Shown one piece after another: positions 25,050-38,300 of a stretch of DNA of 64,000 nt (position 1 is the first letter of the stretch; each line of letters starts with the position of its first letter). The notes below the pieces were generated by a model. The model made no database searches and was not told where the DNA came from. It saw only the letters and a list, made by a program, of their open reading frames with translations. The translations under genes were made by a program, and so were the position numbers. This DNA is from Lingula anatina (Eukaryota; Brachiopoda; Lingulata; Lingulida; Lingulidae). The stretch is taken from the NCBI RefSeq assembly GCF_001039355.2, contig NW_019775214.1, forward strand, positions 151,669-215,668. The letters are read 5' to 3'.

Positions 25050-28000
25050 CCAATGATGTGAACACTTTTTGTAGCTGTGTAAGTGATATAAAAATTTTAC
25101 AAAATAAGATTATGTTGCATTGGCACAAATTTCTTAAAACATTTTAAAAATACTGTTTTGTCAGGGCATGCTGAACCACGGAACAAACACTCGTCTCTGC
25201 AATATTGTTCATGAAATTGCTTTATCACAACACTTAAGAAGAATGACAGGTGCATTGAGACAATGATACCAGAAGTTGCTTGACATCATACATATCTTTG
25301 AATGAAACAAAATTTGAAATTCATCTATAGTCACGGATCAAATTTATTTTGCTTTTTTTTTTCGTGGATTATATATTTCAGTCAACACGGATGCAAATAT
25401 TGGTAATACAGCCATGACAGTGGGAGTTATCTGTTGGCTGTATTGGCCTTAGAAGTTTGTCAATAATAAATAAAAGTATGACAATCTTTTCAGTGTTTAT
25501 TGTCACTGTTCTGTTTTGAAGTACGAGATTTGTATTGGAAAACGCCAAGGATTAATTTCATGTTCAGTATTTTTTATTTCTGTTTCGAGTCCAGACGTTG
25601 ATTTAAAAAATGGCCAGAGACATCTGTGAATATATAGTAAAAAATCAATTGGTGTTCCTTGCTTGATTGCGCACGCGCGCGCGCACACACACACACACCC
25701 AAAAAAAAGAATTGATGATTTTTCCTTCGGGACCACTCGTTTCCGGTTTTAACTTAGAATATTGGTGCTGCAGAAAGGCCACATTGAAGGCTTCACCAAG
25801 ATCCACTGAAGAAAAAGAATAAACATATCCGGTGGACTAGCTTGTACATCTTTTACATTGGACGGCGTCCTTTTTGCGTCCCGTAGTTCGGCCCCGTTTG
25901 AGAGTAAAAAAATTAATGCCGACAACTGGCCGATCACTGAGCATTCATTCTGCACCCAAAGCGATGCTTGTGCCTCCTTTCACATGGTTGCAGAATGGAC
26001 GCCGTCCAGTTAAAAGGATATGGAGCAATTTTTAAACCCGAAAGACGGTAGCTTGAAGCCAACTGAATGACTTCACGTATAACATGACGTCAGTGGGAAA
26101 TGCTGATGTAAAAGAAACTGGGGCGGTCTGTAGAACTTCGTTTTTCTCTTGTAGGATCTGTATTCAAAATTAGTTTTTTGCTGCTTGTCTAGCAAAACTA
26201 CAGGTTTCCGTTTTGCCACTAACCTATATTGCTGGTATTTACAGCCTCTTAATCCTTCTTCATCTCCTCTCCACCCTCAAAATATTTAAGTGAAAAAAAA
26301 ACAACCTTTAGTCTGGTTATCATATGTGTCCATTTCTAAATGTGGGGCAACTTTTCGAAAGATAACCTATAAAACGCTACTTCTTTCTAATACCCTGGAT
26401 CCACAAGTAAACAACGTGATCTATGTTTTTTTTTTTTACCTTGGATTCCTTGTTTGCCTATCTCTGAAATGCCACTAGCTTATTTCTGAACATCGTTGAT
26501 AGTAGTGGATTTTAAACTTGTCCCGAAGTAATTCAGTTTATACCTCAATTTATACTGTATAGTATAGGCGGGCCTTGTATAATTCTTGGAAAAGGCTGTC
26601 ACGTTACTTGTGTACGTGACCCTCATTTACGCTAATCAGGAATCATTTGAGGGGATGGAAATCAAAATAAATGAAAAATATATACAATTGAACAACTTTA
26701 ATGGGAAAAAACTAGAACTTGTAATGAGCCATAAAAAAAGGTTTCAATAATCCCTGCTATCCCCATTAAATACATTTGCGTTCCTTAATTAATCACCTGC
26801 TGCTCATACATGTAGGTTCGTTAACCATACCAATATAACATCTGTTACACACCAGTACGTGACTCATAAAATACCAATTAAGCTCGTGTTTGTAAATGGT
26901 TATCTCTACAGATATCCACAAATCATCAATATCCACTCTTGGCTCTTCCTTTGAAAAAAATATGGGGGAGGGTGGATCCTCGGTCTCATGGATTAAGACT
27001 TTACTTCGTTTTAAATCCACTGGTTATTTGACTACTTATAAGTGAGGCGTGGATTCAAACAGTTAGTGGTTCAGTTGACGAACCCGGTAGCACGAAATTC
27101 ATGGGTTAGCACTCCTATTTAGGCCTACGGTTTCTGATATGTAGATCTACGCTGTGTTAACGCATGAAAGCAATGGCCTCAATAACTGTAAAATAACGAA
27201 TGGTTACTGTTCTTCATTCTCAAGTAGGCCTATCTGTGCTCCTAAAAATATCAAAATGTAAACATTCAATAAAAACATTACCAAGTGCAACCTGAAATGA
27301 TAAGTGCTCATAAATACCGTTTGTGTAAGAAAAAAGTCCGTTTACTTGCCTGCAGATGCCCGTTCAGTCTGCATACATTTCATCATACACCACTCATTTT
27401 CTCGGTCTATGCAAGTATTTCTTGATAATAACTCTTCGTTTTGGCCAAAAAAATTAATTTTCCTGGAGTAAACAACAATTTTCCCATACTTACCAATGGT
27501 TAATGAATCCATTTCTACATTCAAAGTTAGTCCCTGTTTTTTTCTAAAAAGTTTGGTTTTTTGTTAAAATCTCTTAAGAGATTATACAGATCGAGTATAG
27601 CCAGCATGGAGGTCACGTGGTCTGAAGACAAGCTCAGATATCAGAATAATAGCTATAACTCCTGCTTTTGTCGTAAAACAGAATATGTTATATTTCTATG
27701 AGTTATTCACAATGTTTTTATTGTGAAATATAGACCTCATACGAAGAGTTATTATCCCTTTAATTGTTTAGTTCTATTAGATATGGTGCCCTTGTTGAGC
27801 ACCTTTGAAAGATCTTATTATAAAGCTCTGGTGCAGTTAGTCTGACAATTAAAAAATTAATGAAAACTAGAACTTTTCAGAATCGTGCTTTTATTTTCAA
27901 AGTTGTGCACTTTGGTTGCCCCCACCCTGTCGGGGCAGTGACTAGGCCCTACCGGTGCAGCTGCATCTAAAAACTTCCATATGTACAAAGAAAGAAATCA

Positions 28001-28676
28001 AAAGTTATGTATAAATATTATCACGTTATGATCTACGTGACTAAGCGACACGAGGAAGGAAAATGCCGAAATACGCCGCTGTTGTCACGTAAATATGACC
28101 GTTGAGCACAAAGGTAAGACAAAGGGACACAAAGATCCAACTTGGCGCCAATATTCGTCAAAATATAGGCTGAGTTTAAAAGGTTAGGTATAATATGTTA
28201 ATGATAACAGATCCACTGCAATGACAAATATGATAAGATTATACGCTAAAGAGGGTCACCCAAAATGAAATTAACGTACACCAAGTAAATTGTTGCACAA
28301 AGTTAACAAAGACCGCAAAGCGTTCTAGCTATATAGTACGCCAAGCGGATGAGCTCCCATTCGTACATGTGAGCTTCCTTGAGAAAATGAGACTACTTTT
28401 TCAAAAAAAGTAGATCCAAGATATATGACGTTTGATACCTAAATATACTTCATATAGCCTAATTTTCTGTTATATTGTTATATTTATTATATTGACATAT
28501 CCTTGTGAGTAAGGGATCCAATTTAATGCATGATAAATGACAAATTGTAATTTAATTCGCGTAGTAATACGTCGCGCTCATGCGGAAGGTCACACGTGGG
28601 TTTATCCTTCGAGAAGGGCAGTTCACATTTCTCTTCATTTTTAGTCCAGCCTTGGAATTTCGTCCTCACGGTAATC
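25050..28676. other. Intergenic DNA between the two cyclophilin genes
   Basis: Holds the end of cyclophilin 1 transcription, a mixed GC/CA dinucleotide tract at about 25670-25699, an inverted repeat of GGACGGCGTCC and GGACGCCGTCC (about 25859 and 25993-26003), and a TTAA-type MITE at 27421-27763. The promoter of cyclophilin 2 must lie near the right end; I see no obvious TATA box there. No coding exon was recognised. Confidence 0.6.
27421..27763 (-). mobile_element. TTAA-flanked MITE, copy 1 (inverted)
   Basis: Read on the minus strand it begins TTAAAGGGATAATAACTCTTCG and then follows the same order of landmarks as the copies at 40470 and 50478, including ATATTTCACAATAAAAACATTG, GAAATATAACATATTC, GGATTCATTAACCATTGG and TAAGTATGGG. 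It ends with an inverted copy of the terminal motif (at 27424-27440). The TTAA on that second end is lost. It has no coding capacity. Confidence 0.8.
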
Positions 28677-31235
28677 ATGAGTAACCCGAAGGTATACTTT
28701 GATGTTAGTGCCGACGGCAATGCGCTCGGGAGGATCGTCATGGAGGTATTGTCAGAAATCAACAAATGTTAATTTCTTTTGTGTAGATCTAATGACAACC
28801 AAGGTAGTTGCCGGCCGGTCTTTTAAAGACTGATAATGTGAAGCGTGCATTTTAGTTATCTTCATATTGTCTCTAGATTTTACATGTATCCAAAAGATAT
28901 TGTGTTAATGAAGCAGTGCACTGTGATTTCAAATTTTTTTAAGGTTTTAACATTTAGTGCAATATTTTGAAATGTTTATTTTTATTGACAACTGCAAACA
29001 GACAAGCATACAAAGGACCTTTATTTGACCTTGACGTAGTGTTTTGACCGGTCTGCGTCGTAACAACTTTGATTAAATGTTAAGAAATAAAAATGGTTGA
29101 GAGAAGTACGAGGATGAAAGTTCTGATTTATTTCTGATACTTTGATGTTAATAATTGTTACGTAATTTCTAGAAGGGCGGGGTCGCTAATTTTTACCATG
29201 TCTTTTTGCCTTGACCCGTGCCACCTTCCCCATTCCCCTGCTCTTCCAAAAAACGTCATGAGAAGAGAAACAACTGGACATATTTAAGATGGACTTATTT
29301 ATTTACTTTTCTACAAGCCAAACATAATTCAATGTGGAATAAGATTTATGTGAAGATATTTTAGCTGATGCTACCAAAAAAAAAAGACTTAATCTGGGTC
29401 CTCTTAGAGAGGTGTCTGTGTGCTTTGTTCTCACGTACTCTATTCTGGATCATTTTGATGAATTTAAATGTAAATTGGGATACATGACAAATGTACAATA
29501 TTAAAAAATTTTAGCATTTTTCCCCCTTTTTTTGCTAAATGATGCAGCAAGGTGCACAACGAATTTCAAGATGGAAGAGAACTAAAATTATCAAATTATA
29601 TTTGGGTTTTTTCAAATTTGCTTCTTATCCACTTCCACACTGTAGTGTGAATGAGGTATGTGACATGATATCCATTGATAAATTTATATCAACCAGGATT
29701 TAGTGATCAAAATTGAGATAATAGGTTGAACTGTTCTGATAGAGAAATGCTGTTCCTCTTGGTTCTTCTTGAAGTACATGTATGATTATGGCAAGATGTT
29801 CAATTATTTATTACATTTTTTTTTTCATTTTAGCTGCGCGCTGATGTTGTACCAAAGACAGCAGGTAGGTATTTTAAGACCAAATACTGACATGTTACCA
29901 CATTTAAACCTCCAGTCACAGACATAAAACCTTCAGGACCAATAGTCATAAGGATCGCATTGGTCTCATTGAAGAATTGTAAACCTAGTCCTTTCTTTCA
30001 AATAGTTTACAAAAAAAAAAAAAGAAAAAATAATGCCGGTAACTTATTATGTACATGTTGACACTCCTGAATTTTTATGAAGAGGACTGGATTGCAACAC
30101 ACCCAAAGGTTACTCGTATCTACTAAGTGAATGATGTCATTTGATGTTATCTTACTATGCTTACTAATTTGGTTACTGAATCTATTTCTTCATTGCTGAA
30201 CATGTATAACACCTCATTCTTTTTACTTATAATGTTGGTGATTGTTCATTTTAATACACAAAGAAAGTTATCTAAAGTTTGTTGATTTCATTGGCATATT
30301 GGAAGTCTTCTAGGCAGCTTATATATCTTGCCTAACATATATGTAGAGATCAATATCATTACCAGTTAAGATTATCCATTATGTGCAAAAATCAATTGCC
30401 TTTTGTTTTGCTGCTGTTTCTGTTGCCAACCTTTAGGACTGATTGTATTTGCTATCTTAAGTGTGAAGCATAATTTCTTTTGCCCCTTAATAAAATTAAT
30501 TTTATTTTCATCTAAGTCTTTTTACAGTTCACAAAGAAAAAAGTCTGGAAAAAATGAAAGATTAAACATGAAAGGAATTTCTCTTCTGCAGCCTATGTTA
30601 AGCCTACCACATATCCCAGTAAAACTATTAATAACTGCTCAGGAATACTGTCTTTTTTATGCAAGTCTATGGCTCATTTCAGAGAACTTCCGTGCCCTGT
30701 GCACTGGAGAGAAGGGGTATGGGTACAAGGGGTGCGTATTCCACAGGGTCATTCCAGGTTTCATGCTCCAAGGGGGCGATTTTACCCATGGCAATGGAAC
30801 TGGTGGCAAGAGCATTTATGGGGAGAAGTTTCAAGATGAGAACTTCCAGTTGAAGCACACTGGCAAAGGTAAAGCAACTATTTAGAAGCTTGTGCAGGCG
30901 AAGTTTGACCTTTTAAGTACCTGGTTGGAAATTCCTCTACAGCAAACACCTAGCACATATTCAAGGTTCTCAGTAAAGATGTCCATTTCATTACAGGAGA
31001 ATTTTCCTACCAACATACAGAAATATTAGAGGATTAGGTTAACTGGTTGCGAGGAGAGTCACATAATTTTTTTAAAATATTTATGAATATCACATGTAAG
31101 ATAATGCCCTTATTGTGCAATTTGATTCCTAATAACTTTTTTTTATTACTTTTTCTCAAAAGCTTTGTTTCAGTGTTTGGAAGAGTTTCTATTTGTGCAA
31201 AAGAACAGTTGCATGGTTAACTGCAGGAAAAATCA

Positions 31236-31284
<49 letters not shown>

Positions 31285-33890
31285 GCTTATTTTTTAAATT
31301 CTTGTTACTGTTCTTTAAAATATTAATTTGAATCCAGGGACTGCTTGGGGTTTTTATTCCAGAATATCTTATGTTATGTGCTGTTTAAAAATGCTAGTTG
31401 ACTTGTCAAGTCAGTTACACTAAAACCCAATACATGCTACCATATAGTGTACCTCAAAGGTATACCAAAGGGTATTGTTTCATATTTCCCGCAAAAAGAT
31501 ATTTGAACAGGTATTTTCTGCTTTCCTTCTGTGCTGCTATACATATCTCTAGATCCTGTTTGCTAACTGTCATTTGGAAAATTGTGCTATTTGGTGTGCA
31601 GCAGTAATGCACAATACATTACTAAGTAATTTGACAGACCTCCATGAACTGGAGGTACAGGTAAACAAGTCAAATTTATGACCAAGAAAAAAAGGAAGTA
31701 GGTCCAATTTCAATCTTTTTTTGGGGGGGGGAGGGGGGGTAAATTTGGTTTATCCTTTAGCACGTGGTCTTGTTTGAGTTGCATAAGTATTTTGTAGTAG
31801 TGTTTTATATATATTACAACAAATTTACTTTTTTTCCTGTGTAATTTTTATGTTTCCTGTTTCTATTTTGACACTGCCTATTATACAGTAACTACTAGAA
31901 TCTGCAAATCTCTTTGGTTATGCACTAAATGGTTGATCTTTTTCTTGGAAAAAAACTAATTACATTATTAGTTTATCGAAGCTAAAATGTTATGGTAACA
32001 TAGATGTACATGTGTATGCATTTACATAATTATAACAAGGACATTGGTATATGTATTTTTTTTTAAACATTTCTATTTATTTGTCTGTTTAATCTGTCAC
32101 TTGTAAATGTTTTAATTTGCCATAACTGTACTTATGCACTGCATTTTAGTGTGACTGGTTTCTTGAAGGAAATCACCATTTCAGGGTATACAATGTACTT
32201 TCAGGTTGTTTGTCCATGGCTAATGCAGGTCCACACACAAATGGTTCTCAGTTTTTTATTTGCACAGTTGTAACACCATGGTAAGGAACTTATTTGACAT
32301 TAACAACAGATTGCGTTGAATTGATAGACTTTAGAGATTGATATTTTGTCTTTTTATGTCTACAATCAGGAACTTTGTCCATGGCCAATGCTGGACCTAA
32401 CACAAATGGTTCCCAGTTTTTCATCTGTACCGTCGAGACAGGCTGGTAAAGTGACCAAAAATCCTCAATGTTGCTTGATATAAGGGGGGGTTTCTTGGCA
32501 AAATGTATACAGTCATTCCTTTCATTATGTTGTGAAATCTGCACCAAAGTTCCCATTTTGTAGTAAAGGATCCAAATAAAAATTGTGGCAGTATTTGTTA
32601 TTCATCTTGCATGGTATTTGTGTTAAGCCTCAACATTTGAACGTCAATGTGACCCAAAATGTTTGCTACATTGTGGTGTATGATGCAGATTATCATGTTT
32701 TACTTTTTAACACAGAATGAGGCCTCATTTCAGCTTGATTAATAACTCTGAAACTATTTTGGCATGGTGATGGAATATATATATATATATGCACCTTTCT
32801 TTTTAAAAGTTGGCAATGACCATGTTTGATATGAACTATTTGGAAGACATGGGAATTTTTTCCCTACAGTTAGCACTACTGTTCGTCATGTTATGCTTTT
32901 ATCTTTGAGCTTTCACTAATAACTGTACATACAAGTTAGTAACATGGTGTATTTGTTGTTATCTTGTTATTTTTTATTTTGCTCTCACTTTATAATATAT
33001 CACCAGTGACTACATGACAATTATTTAAGTATTTTGTTTTATAATTATCTAATTATTGTTGCATTTTGAGACTGCTTTTCCTATGTATAATTTTACATTC
33101 ACACAGCCAAATTATAGTTATAATACAATACAATGCTTTAAAGTACTGGTTTTTGAGGAAGTTCATAAACATGGCTTTCTTGTTGTGGAAGTTGCTTAAA
33201 TATGTCCAATTTTTGTATACAGACACTTCATGTGTCTGTATATATTTTAACCACTATGTCATCGCATCAATTCCCACTTGCCTACCTATTACAGTGGCTA
33301 AACCTCAGAAACCCTCATTCCCTGGATATCTGTGACGCTGCCTGGATCCTATATTTATATTAGTTTTGAAAATGAACTTTTATTTATATTTTTTATGATT
33401 AATTTTTTATTGTAAATATTATTTTAATGTTTATTTTATTAATTTTTCTCTGATTGGTGTCTGTATATTTTTAAGCTGTGCTAGACAGAAAGATCTGATT
33501 AAAAACTGTTTGCTGAAATTATAAACAACTTGCATAAAATACAAAAAATCATTACAAAACTTTTTTTTAATTGAAATTACTTGATAAAGATGAGAAATTG
33601 TCCACTGCTGTCAAGTGCTTTGCATGATAAACAGTCATCACTAATTTGTCAGCATTGAGTGTTCTTTGTTTATATGGATTGAAAAAAAAAACATTAGCAA
33701 GCAATAATAAACCTGTAACATGTGGTGTTGGTATTAAAGTTTTGTCTTATTTTTTAGGCTCGATGGCAAGCACGTTGTGTTTGGTACCGTAACAGAAGGC
33801 TTGGATGTTGTCGACAAGATCGAGGCATTCGGCAGCCAGAGTGGCAAGACCAGCAAAAAAATTGCAATTAACAATTGCGGTCAGCTGTAG
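28677..33890 (+). CDS. Cyclophilin A-type peptidyl-prolyl isomerase (gene 2) with alternative exon 4
   Basis: Prolyl isomerase of 164 residues. Exons: 28677-28745, 29834-29864, 30683-30868, then one of 32205-32280 (4a) or 32370-32445 (4b), then 33758-33890. The lengths 69, 31, 186, 76 and 133 equal those of the gene at 21600. The ATG gives [10 protein letters not shown] and the end is NNCGQL. The active-site block [15 protein letters not shown] is intact, and both forms of exon 4 keep the MANAGP, GSQFFIC and final Trp positions. The two 76-nt exons fit only as alternatives: using both gives a stop after about ten codons and using neither gives a stop after about twelve codons. A poly(A) signal AATAAA is at 34176-34181. 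The reading of mutually exclusive use is inferred from frame; transcripts would decide. Confidence 0.93.
31238..31281. repeat. (TA)n microsatellite in intron 3 of cyclophilin gene 2
   Basis: About twenty uninterrupted TA units. Confidence 0.95.
32205..32280 (+). other. Cyclophilin gene 2, alternative exon 4a
   Basis: Acceptor TACTTTCAG ends at 32204 and donor GTAAGG starts at 32281. The encoded segment reads [20 protein letters not shown] then TVVTPW, the Trp being completed by exon 5. Against the family norm it has His for the Asn after GP, and Val-Val-Thr-Pro before the Trp. The catalytic-site residues are kept. Confidence 0.9.
32370..32445 (+). other. Cyclophilin gene 2, alternative exon 4b
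   Basis: Acceptor CTACAATCAG ends at 32369 and donor GTAAAG starts at 32446. The encoded segment reads [20 protein letters not shown] then TVETGW, closer to the cyclophilin A norm than 4a. Only an 89-nt intron separates it from 4a, and both have the same length and phase. Confidence 0.9.
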
Positions 33891-35387
33891 GAATCTGATC
33901 ATGTCATAAATAATTTCTATATAAGGAATTTGATCAGGCAGTGCATTTTTCACAATGTACTAAATCAATTGTAATTGTTTAGTACAGGACATCTTTTTAT
34001 TGAAAGGAGGATCTCGAGTCAAATTTTTTTCTATTTCATTTACAAAATTTTGTCATAATTCTCTGAGAGAAGATTCTCATCTGTTTTCGACTAGCTTTAT
34101 TTGTTCCTTCATGCATACTTTTCTAGAATCTGAACAAAGTGAAGATCTGATGTAGAGAAACTTTCAAAAAGCTTTAATAAAGCCACATTTCTTGGTACAG
34201 GTTTTTTGTGTCTTTAAAGATTTATCTTGTTCTGTTGAAACTGCAGTGAATAACAGTACTGTTTAGGTCCAATAACACATTTAATTGTTAATCGTCTGTC
34301 TGACCATTTGCAGCAAAACTTTTTTTTCCTGTCAATTTTTTAAAACCTAATTCCAGAATCTTTATAAAATAATTTGTGTGGTATAATGATAATGGGGATC
34401 ACAGATTTTGTCTGTGAGGCTTCAAGTTTTCCTGATCAGCGTTTTAACATGGGGCTATTTGGGAAAAGCGCAAAAGGTAAATTTTAAGATGCGTGTGAAG
34501 CTAGTTCATGTCCAATTGCTACTGCTAAACCCAACTAATTGATGCCAAGTGGTTTCAAACATTGAACATCAAAAGAAATTTATCAAATATATTTTGGCAT
34601 GTGTCAGTTCCAACAACAACTTAAATAAGTGTACTTGTTGTTTGTGCGATATAAAGCAACTCTGTGATCATTTGCTGCTGTGTTCGTTACCACATCACAC
34701 GGGATCTCTGGAATGCTACACTAAGTATAATTAAGATGGGTTTGAAACGGTTTGCCATTCTTCAGGCATTTGTGACCATAGTTGTCTTGTGTCCTCCCTG
34801 TGCTCGGGTGCACTCTTGGCACCTTTGTGTCTATATTCTCTCACAAAAGGTTTGAGACTGCACACAAATGTTATTGCAGTTTCAAGTAAAATTAATACTC
34901 GATTTTGTACTCGGTGTAGCATTAATATGTTCTGTAAAAACTGCAGCTCACTTTACAAAACCAGTTCCTCATTTTTATAACTTTTTATACATTATTATAT
35001 AAAATTCTTCCAGCTGAGCTTTAAAAAATAGCATGTATTAATTTGTGTCCTGTGCTGGTTTATTAATCTGTATAAACCCAGTGGATGGAATGTTTGCTGC
35101 CATTCATACTGTTTTTCTGGCACAAAATCTGGTCATTTACCTGCATCTTACTAGAGTAGATTTTTTCTATAACTCTCCCTATTTATAGAAAGTTCTGATA
35201 TTTTAATGATCGGACACATCTCCCTATTAACAGGAACTTTTGTTATTCTATCAGTATATATAAGAAAAAAGCTCAGCTGTCTGATGAATTGGGTTTGCTG
35301 AACACAAACATGCATCTCTTCCACTCCGTGGTTGCTTAAAATATTCATTGTATTTTTAGAACTTATTCAGTCATGAATTGATGGTGC
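33891..35387. other. Intergenic, convergent 3' ends of cyclophilin 2 and ACSM
   Basis: Contains the 3' UTR of cyclophilin 2 with AATAAA at 34176-34181, and the unmarked 3' end of the ACSM gene coming from the right. Nothing else was recognised; short open frames here show no family resemblance. Confidence 0.6.
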
Positions 35388-38300
35388 TCATTTTTCTTTT
35401 GAATGTTCTTTTTCCCTTAGCTCCACTCTTCGGATTTTGCCACTCACAGTTTTAGGAAGCTGTTCCACAAACTCCACCTAAGAAAAAGTTTGTAACTGAT
35501 GAATTGTCTAACTAGCCACCACCCATCCCAAAGAAATATATTGTTTTAAAAGAAGTTTACAATACGACATATTAAACATAAAGCCGATCTTTCTGGAAAC
35601 AACAGTAAAATGCCAATTCAAAAAATATATATATAAACTCACCTTTCTGGGATATTTATAAGGAGCAGTTGACTTTTTCACATGTTCCTGTAATTCCTTG
35701 GTTAAGTTATCTTTGTCAATGGTTTTATATGCTTCACTGAGAACAATAAATGCTTTTACCACCTGAAAATATACCATGTCAAAATTTCATCCCTTGAACA
35801 ATTCAAACCTGGCTGGCAACAACAATTAGTAGCAGACGTTAAGTAGCAGATTGGAAAAACGTATTTGAAATCCAAAACCATTTGTTGCTGTCAATTATTT
35901 CTTATTTTAAAAACAGAAAAACTTGAACACAGACTCAAAAGAGGGTGCGAGTAAAAAATACTAGCCTGATATTCCCCTTAATGCTGCATTATGTGGAATT
36001 CTCTCATTTAGATAATATGAAGTATTTCCATCTTGCTTGAAACTTATAATGTTTTGTCAAGTTTGAAAAACAAATTATCAGCCCCTTCATTTTCATTCAC
36101 AAAGCACTTGCTTTTTATTTTTTTTGCTTGTACATGTTAGTAAGCAGAAAAATTCTACAATAAAGCATACCTCTCCTCTAGTTTCATCTGGGCTGCTGAC
36201 CACGGCGGACTCCACCACAGCAGGGTGCTCTATAAGAGCACTTTCCACCTCAAATGGTCCAATACGGTAACTAAAAATTAAGAAGCACAATAAACAAAGA
36301 AGTCTAAGATTCCTTAAAGGTGGAGTAGTACTACCACAGCTGGGTGCTCTAAAAGAGCACTTATGACCTAAAATGGTCCGATTCGGTATCTGTAAATGAA
36401 GACGTTCAGTAAACCTATTGCTTCTTTGAAAAAAAAAAAGACACTGATCGCTTCAACTCATCAAATGAGTCCCAAGAAAATTTTTTTGGCCACTGATTAT
36501 ACACTATACTTAATAAATTAACATAATGTGAATTCCATTTTTAAGTTGAGGACAAATAAAGTTTAACTGAGATGTAACAGCCTTCTCGTATTTAATAGCA
36601 ATGTGTTGTTCTTTCCAAATAAAAAACAAAATTTGACATCACATTGAACAGAGCACATTTAATATGTCAAAAATATGACTTAGTTGAAAGTGTCCAATAC
36701 ACCTTTAACTGTGCTTACCCAGCTGATATGATGACATCATCTGACCTTCCAACAAACCACAGGTACCCCTCCTCATCACAGTAAGCTCTGTCCCCAGTCA
36801 AGTAATAGTCTCTATGAAAACTTGCACTGGTGCGCTCCTCGTCATCCTTCATGAAAAATATGGAATTGAAAAATATCTGACATCTGGTTCTCAGACAGCT
36901 CACAGCACATCCATATTTGAGAGCAGAGAGCAAGTTCCATCAAACTGTTTTATATTACAGTGAAATATTGCTTTTTATCATGTAATAATTAGTATAGAAC
37001 AAAAAAGGAAAATGTTACAAGCACTGCTAAATGTAAAGAAATGTCAGTTTATGTCAAGGAAAAGTAGCAGCTGTTTCAGGTGCTTTATTTTCTAAAATTG
37101 TGCCTCACAATTTAAAAATTTTTTCTTGGTATGGTCAGGACTCAGAACTCTATGTATCCCCACTGTATAAACATTTGTTCTAAAATTGATGAAAGTGTAA
37201 CTGCTAGTTTTCTCCTATAATTGTATGGCGCAATCTGTGACATGGACTTGTGACATGGGATTAACAAAAAGACAACCTCACTCACATACTTTCATTTATT
37301 TCTTCATGATAGTAGCAATAAATACAGAACATAATTGGCAGTGCTTCATAATGCTACTAGGAATTTCCACAATCCAAGTATACTTAAATTCTGTTCATAT
37401 AAATCAAGCAAAGTGGCAAGTATCTATAAGACTCCGTTCACATGGAAAGTCTATTTTCTAAAAATCTATTTTCTATTGGCGGTATCTTGTAATCACGGTC
37501 CCTGTGCCCTGTATATCCCAAGAATTAATTACAGCTTTGGAAGTAACTGGCTCGCACCGTCAGTAATTACGCCGCAGGATATTCAGGGCACAGGGACCGT
37601 GATTACAATATACCGTGAATAGAAAATAGATTTTTAGAAAATAGACTTGTCATGTTAACGGGGCCTAAGAGAAGGGAGCCTAATGTTTGTTTTAACAAAT
37701 GTGCCTAAATTTGAATTATTACTGTAATCTGTCCATGTGGTTTAAATACAACTCTTAAATCTATTTTTTGCTGCCAAAAAAAAAAAAAAAAAAAACACTT
37801 GGTATACTGTAAACTGAAGCTCCCTGAAGAGAAATAATGAAATCTAAGAATGCAATCTTGATACAAGCTGGTTACAGTCTTCTGCTAGGGAACCTTACCT
37901 CCAACCCTCAACTGAGGAAATTTATGTGCAATTTATTGTAACATGGAGATTATCCAAGATGAATAACATATGTCACTGGTATTCAATTTCATATATACCA
38001 CGGGAGGTTCACTACTTATTGCTGTATATTTTGATAGATCACTCTGTAAATGACAGTCTCTGTGTACAACATTCATACTGGTATAATTTTATAATTTATA
38101 TAAGCACATATATGTCCCAAAGTCATAATTCTTTGTCTGCATATCCTACAAAGCTACTTATTTTCCCCAATTTTCAGACCTTTTTTCATTTAGAAAATGA
38201 TATAACAGATTATAAAAGCACCCGATGTTGATATTTTTTCTGAAATATACAAGAAGACATGGAAGTCTAAACTTTACCAGAAATATTAAGCGCTAAATTA

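Noticed and set aside
25859-26012. GGACGGCGTCC / GGACGCCGTCC inverted repeat as a MITE
   Set aside because: The matching arms are only about a dozen bases plus scattered matches. No target duplication and no second copy in the window were found.
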